A stretch of 64,000 nucleotides of DNA from UBA2336 sp049306095 (GCA_049306095.1 JBAQPU010000023.1:11840-75839), one strand, 5' to 3'. Shown: positions 7,660 to 17,560, counted from the first letter of the stretch. Numbers and translations are program-made. Notes: a model not told the origin generated them from the sequence alone.

Positions 7660-8730
7660 TCAAAAGTCAGGGCACGGAATCACCAACTTATCTTTCGGTG
7701 GTTTGCGCGGGTTGCGCATCGGCCAGGTGTACGTTAAGCTGAATTCATGGGCCCCGCCACTGCCGGCAGTGAGCTTGGAAATTGTATAATCAAAACTGTA
7801 ACCGATGTTCAACGCTTCTTTTGCTCCAATCCGGGTGAAGCCCAGCAGAAATACCAGCGACTCATTATTAACAAAACCGTTTACATTTTTAAACGGAACA
7901 CCCCTGTACCAAAAGCCAAACACAATTGGTTCGCGGGTATAATAAAGCCCTAAATCCATTTGATCAAATTGCCCCTGATGACGGTACTGAAAGGCTGGGC
8001 CAATGCTTCTTTCCGCTTCTCGTGTATAAATACCTGTGCCCACCGCACCGGGTTTCATATAAAACTTAAATCCGCCATGAACCGAAAGCTTAACCGGCAA
8101 CGGACTGTCTTCATCAATAATGGACTGATTCGGTTGGTTTAAATGAAAGGCAGCAATACCCAGGTAGGCCACCCGGGTAAAGAATACTCCCCCCAGCGAC
8201 AGGTCAACAAAGGTTTTACTGAAGTTGGTATTAAACTGTTCGGCTGTTGCCGGATTAATAAACTCACCGGTACTGGGATCAAACTGATCACCGAACGTAA
8301 GCTTATTAAAATTAATACTGCGGTTAAAAAGCGCTACCTGTGCACCCGGCCTGAAACCAAGATTCTCCGTTAGGTTCAACTCGTACGAATACTGAAGACC
8401 CAAACTCAATGACTGAAGTCCTGCCAACCCCTCTACATCACGATTTAAAATCATCCCTACACCGCTGTTCTTGTCCTCAATAAAATAATCGAAGTAAGCC
8501 GACATGGTCGTAAAGTTGGCATCAATGGCCGGCCACTGGTTACGATAATTAATTCCGGCACGCGCCTGACCAGTGGCACCTGTAAAAGCGGGGTTCAGGT
8601 ATAAAGGGGCAGCATAAAATTGTGAGAATTGAGGATCCTGGGCAGTTACCGTATTCTCTAATAGCAGCATTAATATGCCACAATACATCACCTTATACAC
8701 AAAATTGGGGGATAACTTCTGCACCATCAA
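7660..8730 (-). CDS. PorP/SprF family type IX secretion outer-membrane protein
   Basis: 356 residues. The N-terminus has a signal peptide ending ENTVTAQ, followed by DPQFSQFYAAPLYLNPAFTGA, the hallmark opening of PorP/SprF proteins. The rest is a series of short amphipathic strands with AGINYRNQWP, LSLGLQYSYELN and FEYT-like ends, as expected for a beta barrel. In this phylum such genes commonly sit beside a large protein with a type B sorting domain, and the partner gene starts divergently at 8892. It probably helps anchor or export that protein at the cell surface. Confidence 0.9.
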   Translation of the reverse strand: MMVQKLSPNFVYKVMYCGILMLLLENTVTAQDPQFSQFYAAPLYLNPAFTGATGQARAGINYRNQWPAIDANFTTMSAYFDYFIEDKNSGVGMILNRDVEGLAGLQSLSLGLQYSYELNLTENLGFRPGAQVALFNRSINFNKLTFGDQFDPSTGEFINPATAEQFNTNFSKTFVDLSLGGVFFTRVAYLGIAAFHLNQPNQSIIDEDSPLPVKLSVHGGFKFYMKPGAVGTGIYTREAERSIGPAFQYRHQGQFDQMDLGLYYTREPIVFGFWYRGVPFKNVNGFVNNESLVFLLGFTRIGAKEALNIGYSFDYTISKLTAGSGGAHEFSLTYTWPMRNPRKPPKDKLVIPCPDF

Positions 8731-8748
8731 AGCAAAGTAACGCTATTC

Positions 8749-8895
8749 ATGAAATTATTAAAAACACTCATCGGTTTTAAAGGCCTACTTCCCGGAATCT
8801 TAACGATATTTTTGGTCAAATTGTATACTTTCGTGATGGTCAGTCGTTTTATTCACAACTTTTTACCTGTTAACGAGTGGAGTTTGCAAGCATGA
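8749..8895 (+). CDS. Possible small hydrophobic ORF before the giant surface protein
   Basis: A 48-codon ATG frame, beginning MKLLKTLIGFKGLLPG, hydrophobic in the middle, whose TGA overlaps the ATG of the next gene (ATGA). The overlap would allow coupling, but there is no family match that I recognise, and the stretch is also simply the promoter region of the large gene. Probably fortuitous; listed for completeness. Confidence 0.2.
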   Translation: MKLLKTLIGFKGLLPGILTIFLVKLYTFVMVSRFIHNFLPVNEWSLQA

Positions 8896-11800
8896 TTAAC
8901 ATTTGGAAGATGCGCGGGGTAGTGGTAATGATTTGCTTGCTGTCGGTGGTGACAGGTAGCACAGCCCAAAGTCTTTATAAACATAACTGGTACTTCGGCA
9001 ACAGCACACAAGGCATCCGGTTTAACCGAACCACTAATGCTCCCATGTTGGTTTCGAACCAGGCAACTCCTTTTGGCACGGGTGGTTCAGCAGTTGGCAC
9101 CGATCGTTCCAACGCCAATATTTTATTCTATACCGATGGCACCCGGGTGTTCAATATCTCACACACGCAGATGTCGAACGGGTTTGGGCTGAATGCCAAC
9201 ACATCGGCCAACCAGCCTGTAGCGATTTGCGGTGTTCCCGGTCAACCAACGCAATACCTCATCTTTACGAATACTGCTTCCTTTACAACGGGTGGTACCA
9301 TTTCAGTTTCAACTGTTGATATGACTGCCTTTGGCGGAGAACCCTTTCCTACTCCTCCGCTTGGAAATGTTACCACTAAAAATGTCGCTACCGGTTTAAC
9401 CGGAAGATCGGAGGGGATGATCATCGTACCGCACAACAACGGAACAGATTTTTGGCTGATCACCCACGAAAACGGAACCGATAATTTTACTGCTACGCTG
9501 ATTTCGGCAGGGCCCACGTTCACCAATACAATTTCAAGCAACGTAACCGGGTTGCCTTTTTCGGCAGCCAATCTCTCTTACCATGAAGCAACAGGAAAAA
9601 TTGCCGCATCTCCACAAACCACTGATGACAATGTGGTTATCCTGGATTTTGATAACACAACCGGTACCATTACCCTTGATCAGTTTGTTTTAAACGCTGC
9701 GGTGTCCAGCACCATCAATCAGGCAACCTACGATACCGAGTGGAGCAACAGTGGTCGATTTTTATACATCTCCCGTCATGGTGAAGCCGGCATTCCTGCT
9801 GATGTGCTCCAATTTGATTTAGCCAACCCTGGAAATTCACTCGCCACCGTGTTATCATCTCCTGTTAACCGCAGTTATGGTTTGCAGATGGCACCTGACA
9901 GTGCGATATACCATCTGTATGAAGTCGGGGGAATTTTTCGTGTTGGAACTTTTACAAATACCGATTCCGTAGCCAGCAGTGTGGTGCACACGCTTGACGT
10001 ATTTGGCCCTGCATTAAATTTTAACGGAACACAGTTCCCGGCATTCTTACCGGAATCACTTCCTAACCTGAGTGTGACCTTTGTTCCGGATGGCGCTTGC
10101 TCCAATTCCCCGATTTCCTTTTATCCATTCGTTACGCCTGCGGCTGACAGCCTGTTGTGGAACTTTGGCGATGGACAAGTATCCAACCAATGGAGCCCGA
10201 TTCACGCCTATCAAAGTGGAGGAACCTACAATGTTGAAGTTGTGGCATTCCTGAATGGCGATACAGCATCATTTGATCTTGACCTAAACATTACACAGTT
10301 CAATTTACAACTGACCTTGGTACAGGATACCACCGCCTGCGAATGTGAACTGCCGGTGAACAATGGTGTGCCGCCCTGCCCAAACGATACTTCTGATGAT
10401 TTTTCGGTTGGTGTTCAAACCCAGGGGGCAACAGGCACATTAACCTATACCTGGTCGAACGGGGATACAGGACAAACGCTTACGCCCGACTCAGCAGGAT
10501 ACTATTATGTAGTGGTTACCGACAGCGGTGTGCCGGGCTGTACGGCATATGCCGGAGTGAACATTCGGGAGTATGATGCCACCGATCAACGAGCGAACAT
10601 CTGGTACTTTGGACAAAATGCCGGCATTAATTTTAATAATCCACCGGGAATAACGCCCGTTTCCGGACCAATCAATACCCCTGAAGGTGTCTCGGTTATC
10701 AGCGACCGCAATGGCCAGGTAATATTTTCTACCGATGGCGTAAATGTGTACGACCGAAATGATAACCTGGTAGGCACCAACATTGGCGGACAACAAGGAG
10801 CAACACAAGCTGCTTTAATTATTCCCGTTCCCGGAGATGAGACCCTGTTCTACATTTTTACAACACAAGAAGTACACGGCACCAATACATACGAGTTGCG
10901 TTACTCACTATACGATATCAAACTTAACAGCGGAGATGGAGGGCTTGCGCAAACCAATCAATTGCTCTTTACCCGCAGTACCGAGCGTATTACCGGAAAC
11001 GCCAACTGGCTGATTGCACATGAGTATGGAAACAACTCGTTCCGCGCCTATCAGATCACGCCACAAGGAATCGGAAACCCTGTTGTATCCAGCATTGGTT
11101 CCGACCACCTGGTAACCGATGCCTATAATGGGCAAGGTTATATGAAACTCGGTACACAGTTAGTTGTTGCATTGCCATCATTCAATGTTTCTAATTTTCT
11201 TGAGTTCTTTGACTTCGACAACACAACCGGTGTGGTTTCTAATTTCAGAAGCGTTGACCTCAACGCTACCGCCCAACAAGTGTATGGAGTTGAGTTTGCC
11301 GGGAATAAAATTTTTGCCACCCTTCGCGGTACACCCAATTCATTCTTGCGCGAAGTGTACATCGACTTTCAGGGAAATCCGGTATTAATTCCACCAGGCC
11401 CTGCTTCGGGACCTTTCGCTGAAGAGCTGGGTGCCATTCAACTTGGACCCGATGGACAACTTTATGTCGCGGTTAATAACCGTGCATTCTTAGCAACCAT
11501 CCAGGTAAACGGAGATACCCTTCAGTTGTCGAACCTCACCCTTAATGGTTTTGCTTTGGCGGGCGGAACACAAAGTAGGCTTGGCCTTCCAAATTTTATA
11601 CAAAATGTGGGCAGCGGCCCGTCACAAGCCAGCATGACCATTACCAGTTTTTGTGAAGGAACACCTACGCAATTTCAGGGATCGGGCACCGATCCGATTG
11701 ATGAATTTTTGTGGTCGTTTGGCGATGGCTTTAGTTCCGACTCTGCATCGGTAGAACACACCTACCCGATTACGGGTGTAGCAACCAATTACCTGGTAAC

Positions 11801-14162
11801 CTTGCGGATTACCAACCGATGTGGACTTGATACACTGTTAACACAAACCATCACTATCTTTCCGCCTCCGGCTCCACCAACATTTTTACCGCCATCCATT
11901 CCACAGCCGGTGTTGTGTACCGGTTCACTTACGTTAGAAGCTGAACCCGCACCGGGAACAGCAGGCTATACTTATCTATGGTCAACCGGTGAAACTACAC
12001 GCACCATTGTTGTAAGTCGGCAATTGATTGTGAGTGTAACCATTACCAGCGCGCAAGGTTGCCCAACTACCGGATCGATTCTGGTGGCGGATAACCGACC
12101 GCAGGTAAACCTGGGGCCCGACTTAACCCTGTGCCAGAACTCACCCGTTGCTCCGCTGGATGCGCAAAACCCGGGTGCTACCTATCAGTGGTTGGCAAGT
12201 GTTGTATCGAATGGGCCGGCCGTTGTGAATGGCAACATCGCGCAAACCCAACCCGTTAATACAGCACTGATCGGAAATTATGAATACAAAGTATTGGTTA
12301 CAGATCCCATCACGACTTGTTTCGTTCGCGATTCCCTGATTTTTACCATCAACGAGTCACCTTCATTCACCGCTGTTCCGACCAACACTTCTGCCTGTGG
12401 TGCTAACAACGGACAGATTGCGCTGACGATTAATAGTCCTGCCACAACCCTTTTCTCGTACCTGGTAAATGGAGTATCTTCCGGAACCCTGCTTCAGGAT
12501 ATTGACCGGCCGGTTGGCCCGGTGCTTCCGGTGTTTGGTTCCCTTCCAGCCGATACGTATGTCATTCAGGTTACCGACCAGGTATCAGGCTGTGCTACCA
12601 TCTCATCGGTGGGCATCAACGACAATGTGATCAGCATTACCAGTGCCGTGCCACAAACACCAACGTGCGATCCCGTGGTGGTTGATGTTCAAACTGCCGG
12701 TATTCTTTCATTTGTCGGTGCAACCTACACCGTTACGAATTCGGGAACAGGCGTTCAAACCATTCCTCCAACAGCGTTTGGTACCGCTAATTTTTCTACG
12801 TTGCCGGTTCCGGTTCCCGGTGATTACACCATTCAAATTAATGCGCAGGGTTGCGTGGCAACTTTTAACGTAAGCATTGTTTCCGACCCCATCGTTACTG
12901 TTACGTTTGTTCCTGATTTATGTAATGCACAAGTTACCGCACAACCGGCTGCTGCTGTTTCCTATGACTGGAGCGCCTCACCGATTGGAAGTATCAGCGG
13001 CTCTACCAGCGGAGCCACCGTAACGATTAACCCCGGAACCTGGGATTTAATGGTAACCGTTGATGACGGAGTAAACTGCCCCGGAACCGGAAACATTACC
13101 GTAACGGTAGAACCACCACTAACAGCAGCCTTTACGCAAAGTGATGCCTGTTCCGACATCGTAACCCTTTCGGCTACTCCAACCGGTTCATACACCTACC
13201 TCTGGACGAATACCACCACCGGAACACCCATTGTTGGTGGCAGTTCCATTCTTGTAGGCATGGCTGAAAACGGTAATTCGTTTACTGTACGGGTGCAAAG
13301 TACCTTAACGGGATGTTTTAATGTATCTGCGCCACAACCAGTTGTGGTAGCCGGTGACTTGCAACTTTCCATGACTACCACCACTCCCTGTTCAGGAAGT
13401 CCGTTTACACTCACGGCCTCCAGCAACATTCCGGCAACACTTTTTCAGTGGGGCGTGGATGGCACCAATATTCCTGGGGCAACTTCAGCTAGCCTTAACC
13501 GGTCGACCGCAGGACTGTATCGGTTAACTGGTACAGTGCCGGGCTGCACTCGATTTATTGAACAGTTGATTATGCTCTTACCAACAACCGGAGGTTCGTT
13601 ACCCAGCCGGGCGTTGATTTGTAACCGACCCGACAACCCTAAATGCATACAAGACCCTTCGTCCTGTGAAATTATACTGGATGCCGGGCCCAACTTTGCA
13701 AGCTACCAATGGTTCCAGGGGGGAGTTCCAACCGGCATTACCACGCAAACTTTTACTGTAATTGAACCCGGCCTGTATAATGTTGATCTTGTTAACTCGT
13801 TTGGTTGCCCCAGCACAGATGTCACGGAGGTAATAGAAGAATGTAAAGCAATCATTGAAGCTCCAACAGCGTTCCGTCCGGGCAGTACGGTAACGGTATT
13901 GGGCAGACCTGATTTGTCGAATTCTGATTTCTGGGTTTACGGTTATTTCATTGCCGATAACGCCTTTCAGATTTTCATTTACAATCGGTGGGGAGAAATG
14001 GTTTTCCAGTCAAACGACCTCAACTTTCGTTGGAATGGCGGATACAACAATAACGCCAACCAACCATTGCCGGGAGGAACCTATACGTACGTTCTCAAAT
14101 ACAAAGGGCAATACGATAACAACACACAGGAACAACGCGGAGGGGTGGTTCTGCTCCGATAA
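8892..14162 (+). CDS. Giant secreted protein with duplicated propeller-PKD unit and gliding/T9SS C-terminal domain
   Basis: About 1756 residues. The ATG at 8892 gives a signal peptide (MINIWKMRGV to TGSTAQ); a GTG five codons upstream is less likely. Two homologous halves follow: SLYKHNWYFGNSTQGIRF and RANIWYFGQNAGINFNNP each begin a propeller-like region of 330-370 residues, and each ends in a PKD-type domain (LLWNFGDGQVSN; FLWSFGDGFSSD). Then come several Thr/Pro-rich Ig-like repeats with paired cysteines. The C-terminus (APTAFRPGS, YNRWGEMVF, LPGGTYTYVLKYKG, GGVVLLR) is the CHU_C/type B sorting domain that sends proteins through the type IX system. The partner PorP is divergent. Ligand unknown. 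Confidence 0.92.
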   Translation: MINIWKMRGVVVMICLLSVVTGSTAQSLYKHNWYFGNSTQGIRFNRTTNAPMLVSNQATPFGTGGSAVGTDRSNANILFYTDGTRVFNISHTQMSNGFGLNANTSANQPVAICGVPGQPTQYLIFTNTASFTTGGTISVSTVDMTAFGGEPFPTPPLGNVTTKNVATGLTGRSEGMIIVPHNNGTDFWLITHENGTDNFTATLISAGPTFTNTISSNVTGLPFSAANLSYHEATGKIAASPQTTDDNVVILDFDNTTGTITLDQFVLNAAVSSTINQATYDTEWSNSGRFLYISRHGEAGIPADVLQFDLANPGNSLATVLSSPVNRSYGLQMAPDSAIYHLYEVGGIFRVGTFTNTDSVASSVVHTLDVFGPALNFNGTQFPAFLPESLPNLSVTFVPDGACSNSPISFYPFVTPAADSLLWNFGDGQVSNQWSPIHAYQSGGTYNVEVVAFLNGDTASFDLDLNITQFNLQLTLVQDTTACECELPVNNGVPPCPNDTSDDFSVGVQTQGATGTLTYTWSNGDTGQTLTPDSAGYYYVVVTDSGVPGCTAYAGVNIREYDATDQRANIWYFGQNAGINFNNPPGITPVSGPINTPEGVSVISDRNGQVIFSTDGVNVYDRNDNLVGTNIGGQQGATQAALIIPVPGDETLFYIFTTQEVHGTNTYELRYSLYDIKLNSGDGGLAQTNQLLFTRSTERITGNANWLIAHEYGNNSFRAYQITPQGIGNPVVSSIGSDHLVTDAYNGQGYMKLGTQLVVALPSFNVSNFLEFFDFDNTTGVVSNFRSVDLNATAQQVYGVEFAGNKIFATLRGTPNSFLREVYIDFQGNPVLIPPGPASGPFAEELGAIQLGPDGQLYVAVNNRAFLATIQVNGDTLQLSNLTLNGFALAGGTQSRLGLPNFIQNVGSGPSQASMTITSFCEGTPTQFQGSGTDPIDEFLWSFGDGFSSDSASVEHTYPITGVATNYLVTLRITNRCGLDTLLTQTITIFPPPAPPTFLPPSIPQPVLCTGSLTLEAEPAPGTAGYTYLWSTGETTRTIVVSRQLIVSVTITSAQGCPTTGSILVADNRPQVNLGPDLTLCQNSPVAPLDAQNPGATYQWLASVVSNGPAVVNGNIAQTQPVNTALIGNYEYKVLVTDPITTCFVRDSLIFTINESPSFTAVPTNTSACGANNGQIALTINSPATTLFSYLVNGVSSGTLLQDIDRPVGPVLPVFGSLPADTYVIQVTDQVSGCATISSVGINDNVISITSAVPQTPTCDPVVVDVQTAGILSFVGATYTVTNSGTGVQTIPPTAFGTANFSTLPVPVPGDYTIQINAQGCVATFNVSIVSDPIVTVTFVPDLCNAQVTAQPAAAVSYDWSASPIGSISGSTSGATVTINPGTWDLMVTVDDGVNCPGTGNITVTVEPPLTAAFTQSDACSDIVTLSATPTGSYTYLWTNTTTGTPIVGGSSILVGMAENGNSFTVRVQSTLTGCFNVSAPQPVVVAGDLQLSMTTTTPCSGSPFTLTASSNIPATLFQWGVDGTNIPGATSASLNRSTAGLYRLTGTVPGCTRFIEQLIMLLPTTGGSLPSRALICNRPDNPKCIQDPSSCEIILDAGPNFASYQWFQGGVPTGITTQTFTVIEPGLYNVDLVNSFGCPSTDVTEVIEECKAIIEAPTAFRPGSTVTVLGRPDLSNSDFWVYGYFIADNAFQIFIYNRWGEMVFQSNDLNFRWNGGYNNNANQPLPGGTYTYVLKYKGQYDNNTQEQRGGVVLLR

Positions 14163-14272
14163 ATTTCCATCATCCGTAAATTTTGCATTGCCTTACATTG
14201 TTTGATTTTGTTACTTGTGGCATGTGTTCGGATCATGGGTTGAAATCATAAAAGGAATTAAAATCATACACT

Positions 14273-14620
14273 ATGAAAACGATTTTTAGAAGTTTGGCGG
14301 CTTGCCTCTTGGTACTTGCCCTGATGAGCTTTCAGCTTATTAAAACTCAACTAACCGTGAGTATTCGAAATGAGTTAGGAAATACCGAAGAAGGTGTAAC
14401 CGTTCAACTTTTTGAAACAGAAGAAGACTATAAGGCCGAAACCAACAAGGCTGCCGAGGGAACAACCGACAAAAAAGGAAACGTCAAGTTTAAAGAACTA
14501 AAGGCGATATCTTACTATGTAATCGCCCGAAAGGACGATAAAGATAATGCGGGCGGTGGCGAGCAAACCGGAAAACTGGAAGCGAACAAGATTAATAAGG
14601 TAACGATCGTTATTCAGTAA
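14273..14620 (+). CDS. Small exported protein with a prealbumin-like (SpaA/CarboxypepD-type) domain
   Basis: 115 residues: a signal peptide (MKTIFRSLAACLLVLALMSF) and a beta-rich domain LTVSIRNELGNTEEGVTVQLF ... GTTDKKGNVKFKELKAISYY, the usual pattern of a transthyretin-like fold with a DxxGxxxF turn. It is rich in Lys and Glu. No enzyme motif. It ends 3 bp before the Nudix gene, so the two are probably cotranscribed, though a shared role is not evident. Confidence 0.7.
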   Translation: MKTIFRSLAACLLVLALMSFQLIKTQLTVSIRNELGNTEEGVTVQLFETEEDYKAETNKAAEGTTDKKGNVKFKELKAISYYVIARKDDKDNAGGGEQTGKLEANKINKVTIVIQ

Positions 14621-14623
14621 CAG

Positions 14624-15226
14624 GTGGACATAACCTACGTGATCGCCACACGAGAACATCTGATCACCCAACTAAGCGAATACACGACTTCCTTTGATGA
14701 TGAAAGGAAATTTATCTCCCGGATTTTAGAACTATTGAATCATCATCGCGCGTTCCACCGCGATCACCTACCGGGTCATCTGACGGCTTCCGCCTGGATT
14801 GTGAACCCTGAAAACACACACACCTTATTGGTGCATCATGCCAAACTGAACCGCTGGCTGCAGCCGGGTGGCCATGCCGATGGTGAGGAGAACTTACTGA
14901 AGGTGGCCCAGAAGGAAATGCATGAAGAAACAGGACTTGAACGGATCCCCTTGTTGGCGAACACTATTTTCGATCTTGACATTCATCCGATTCCCGCACG
15001 AAACAATTTCCCCGAGCATTTACACTACGATGTTCGCTTCGCCTTTGTCGCCTCTATACAGCAGGAATTAAAAATCAGTGACGAGTCGAGCGACTTGCGC
15101 TGGGTTGCCCTGAACGATGTGCCGGCACTCACCCGGCAAAACCATTCCATTCTTCGGATGATACAAAAAACGGTTACGAGGCAATCAGCATTAAGCCAAA
15201 GGCAATCACCACCATCCAGAATTTAA
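14624..15226 (+). CDS. Nudix hydrolase
   Basis: 200 residues with GTG start. The Nudix box runs GHADGEENLLKVAQKEMHEE plus TGL, matching Gx5Ex7REUxEExGU except that the first Arg is Lys; the metal-binding glutamates are all present. The preceding LVHHAKLNRWLQPGG is the typical strand leading into the box. The long N-terminal extension (REHLITQLSEY...) is shared by a subgroup of Nudix proteins of unknown substrate. Its last 53 bp overlap a small gene on the other strand. Confidence 0.88.
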   Translation: MDITYVIATREHLITQLSEYTTSFDDERKFISRILELLNHHRAFHRDHLPGHLTASAWIVNPENTHTLLVHHAKLNRWLQPGGHADGEENLLKVAQKEMHEETGLERIPLLANTIFDLDIHPIPARNNFPEHLHYDVRFAFVASIQQELKISDESSDLRWVALNDVPALTRQNHSILRMIQKTVTRQSALSQRQSPPSRI

Positions 15227-15332
15227 TTCCGGCCAGCGCTGGAATCATCACAATATTTAACTCCATCAACACCGCCAGTAATACCAGCAACACCGCGGCT
15301 ACTTTCAGTACCGAACGCATTTTGTTATTCAT
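15174..15332 (-). CDS. Small membrane protein (52 aa)
   Basis: The minus strand reads ATG at 15332 to TAA at 15174: MNNKMRSVLKVAAVLLVLLA, then a hydrophobic stretch ending GLMLIAS. Two transmembrane segments are likely (residues 9-28 and 30-50) joined by a short turn. A TATCTTTG box lies 20-27 bp upstream of the ATG (15352-15359), giving it its own promoter. It overlaps the Nudix 3' end tail to tail. The family is not recognised. Confidence 0.65.
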   Translation of the reverse strand: MNNKMRSVLKVAAVLLVLLAVLMELNIVMIPALAGIKFWMVVIAFGLMLIAS

Positions 15333-15351
15333 AGTGTTTTCGTTTACTTTT

Positions 15352-15359
15352 CAAAGATA
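15352..15359 (-). promoter_or_regulatory. TAnnTTTG -7 box before the 52-aa membrane protein
   Basis: TATCTTTG on the minus strand is an exact -7 match 20 bp upstream of the ATG at 15332. No good -33 box is seen. It lies between the divergent small gene and Sua5. Confidence 0.45.
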
Positions 15360-15389
15360 ATAGGAAGGGTACACGATCGCGATATTTTC

Positions 15390-16343
15390 ATGGCTGAAAT
15401 CAACACAAATATCGAAAAAGCAGTTGACCTGCTGATGCAGGATGAACTGGTAGCGATACCCACCGAAACGGTGTACGGCCTTGCCGGCAATGCCCTCAGT
15501 AAACAGGCTGTTGCAAAAATATTTTCTGTCAAAGACCGGCCACAGTTCGATCCGTTGATTGTGCATGTACCCAACCTGTCGAAAGCTGAAGAGTACGTGA
15601 CGGAAATTCCGCCCGTAGCACGGTTGCTCGCTGAAAAATTCTGGCCTGGCCCACTCACGTTGGTGTTTAAGAAAAAGGACATCATTCCTCCGCTGGTTAC
15701 CTCCGGTCTGGACACCGTAGGCATCCGATGCCCCGATCACCCGATCACCCGACAGCTTTTGCAAAAACTTCCCTTTCCGTTGGCCGCGCCCAGCGCCAAC
15801 CCCTTCGGCTATGTGAGTCCCACAAAACCCGAACATGTAAACGAACAACTCGGAAGTAAAATCCAATACATCCTCGATGGTGGCGTGTGCCCCGTAGGAA
15901 TTGAATCAACGATCATCGGGTTCGAAAACAATGAGCCCGTTGTTTACCGACTGGGTGGGTTAAGCCTGGAAAATATTGAAGCTGCGATTGGGCCGGTAAA
16001 AGTAATGGCACATTCAACATCCAACCCCAAAACCCCCGGGCAGTTAAAAAGTCATTATGCCCCAACTAAAAAAGTGATGATCGGAAAAATAGATACCATG
16101 CTTCAGGAATATCCCCATAAAAAAAAAGGCATTCTTTCCTTTCAACATGATTTCGGGATGGCGAACCAAATCATCCTCACGCCTTCCGGAAACACCGAAG
16201 AAGCCGCCCAACATCTTTTTGAAGCGCTGCGTTCGTTTGACAAAATGGATGTTGATATTATTTTAACGGAACTTGTTCCCGATCAGGGCCTCGGCCGCGC
16301 GATTAATGATCGCCTTAGAAGAGCTTCATCAGAAAAAATTTAA
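15390..16343 (+). CDS. L-threonylcarbamoyladenylate synthase (Sua5/YwlC)
   Basis: Makes threonylcarbamoyl-AMP for the t6A modification of tRNAs. Residues 1-190 form the YrdC domain (VAIPTETVYGLAGNAL, KDRPQFDPLIVHV, RCPDHPITRQLL, APSANPFGYVSPT). The linker PGQLKSHYAP and a C-terminal Sua5 domain to residue 317 show it is the long Sua5 form rather than the short TsaC. It is 14 bp upstream of pfk and likely cotranscribed. Confidence 0.93.
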   Translation: MAEINTNIEKAVDLLMQDELVAIPTETVYGLAGNALSKQAVAKIFSVKDRPQFDPLIVHVPNLSKAEEYVTEIPPVARLLAEKFWPGPLTLVFKKKDIIPPLVTSGLDTVGIRCPDHPITRQLLQKLPFPLAAPSANPFGYVSPTKPEHVNEQLGSKIQYILDGGVCPVGIESTIIGFENNEPVVYRLGGLSLENIEAAIGPVKVMAHSTSNPKTPGQLKSHYAPTKKVMIGKIDTMLQEYPHKKKGILSFQHDFGMANQIILTPSGNTEEAAQHLFEALRSFDKMDVDIILTELVPDQGLGRAINDRLRRASSEKI

Positions 16344-16357
16344 TACCTGTTTATATT

Positions 16358-17455
16358 ATGGATAAGAAAATAAAAAAAGTGTTAGTGCTGACAGGTGGAG
16401 GAGATTGCCCCGGGCTAAACGCAGTCATCAGGGGAATTGCCAAGCGTGCCCGCAAAGAAAAAAATTGGGAAGCCTATGGGAGCATCGAAGCTTTTAATGG
16501 TGTGTTAAACGAACCGCAGGAAATAATCAAACTTACCGGCAGGCGTACAGCCGGAATCCACATCAAAGGCGGAACCATATTAAAAACCACCAACAAATCG
16601 AACCCGATAAAATTTCCCCTTCCACAAAAAGATGGTACCGTAAAATTCATTGATCGCTCTGATGAACTGGCCAAAAAACTTCAGGGTTTCGATGCGGTCA
16701 TTAACATTGGCGGAGACGGTTCGCAGCGCATTTCAAAAGTACTGTTCGATAAAGGTGTTCCGATCATTGGCGTTCCGAAAACCATCGACAATGACCTTTC
16801 CGCAACGGATATGACTTTTGGTTTTCAAACGGCTGTGCAAATCGCTACCGATGGTTTTGATAAACTGGTTACCACGGCTGAGAGTCATCACCGCGTGATG
16901 ATTATGGAAGTGATGGGCCGCGATGCCGGATGGATTGCACTTCACACCGCCATTGCGGGCGGGGCTGAAATATGTTTGATTCCCGAGATTCCCTACGACA
17001 TTGAAAAACTGGTTAAGAAAATTGATTCGCGGTATAAAAATGGCCGTGGTTTTGTAAATATTGTCATCGCTGAAGGCGCTAAGCCAAAAGAAGGCAGCAT
17101 CACCTCTTCTGCCGGTGAGAAAGGTTCGGAACATGTACGCCTCGGAGGTGTTGCCTATCAGCTATCGAAACAACTGAAAGATGCCGGATGCCGAGCCGAA
17201 ATACGTGAAACCGTATTGGGACACATTCAACGCGGTGGCACACCTTCTGCGTTTGACCGGGTGTTAGCTTCCCTTTTTGGTGTAAAAGCCATGGACCTGG
17301 CCATTCATGGTGAGTTTGGAAAGATGGTCGCCTACCGGAACAACACCATTACCTACGTTTCTTTTGAAGAAGCTACCCGCGAATACAATGTGGTAAAAAA
17401 GAATTCCTTCCTGGTTCAGGCCGCTAAAGGACTGGGAATAAGTTTTGGGGACTAA
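16358..17455 (+). CDS. pfkA: 6-phosphofructokinase
   Basis: Glycolytic fructose-6-phosphate kinase of 365 residues. Motifs: LTGGGDCPGLNAVIRG (phosphate loop), NIGGDGSQR, VPKTIDNDLSATD (catalytic Asp), MEVMGRDAGWIAL, and LGHIQRGGTPSAFDR. The GGDGS motif has Gly where pyrophosphate-dependent enzymes have Asp, favouring ATP as donor, whereas the Lys in PKTIDND is seen in the longer ATP/PPi clade; ATP use is therefore probable, not certain. It is the last core gene before the cassette-like region. Confidence 0.93.
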   Translation: MDKKIKKVLVLTGGGDCPGLNAVIRGIAKRARKEKNWEAYGSIEAFNGVLNEPQEIIKLTGRRTAGIHIKGGTILKTTNKSNPIKFPLPQKDGTVKFIDRSDELAKKLQGFDAVINIGGDGSQRISKVLFDKGVPIIGVPKTIDNDLSATDMTFGFQTAVQIATDGFDKLVTTAESHHRVMIMEVMGRDAGWIALHTAIAGGAEICLIPEIPYDIEKLVKKIDSRYKNGRGFVNIVIAEGAKPKEGSITSSAGEKGSEHVRLGGVAYQLSKQLKDAGCRAEIRETVLGHIQRGGTPSAFDRVLASLFGVKAMDLAIHGEFGKMVAYRNNTITYVSFEEATREYNVVKKNSFLVQAAKGLGISFGD

Positions 17456-17531
17456 GGTGTACTTATCTTCCGGTATTAGCATGGATAAACGCAAGGTGAT
17501 TGAATATATATTGTACTAACCGCCACATCGC

Positions 17532-17560
17532 CAAGCCGCAAACCGTTGCCGGCAAGTGCC
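17532..17560 (+). other. attC-like right end, left border of cassette region 1
   Basis: GCCGCAAACC followed by GTTGCC (17545-17550) closely matches the right ends of the other attC-like sites (CCGCAAACCGTTAGCC at 19979; CCCAAACCGTTAGC at 18234). GTTGCCGGCAAGTGCC is the inverted complement, 12 of 16 positions, of GGCACCAGCCCACAAC at 18071-18086, the end of the toxin-antitoxin unit. That is the relation expected between the start of a cassette and its own attC. No matching left half is seen upstream. Confidence 0.45.
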
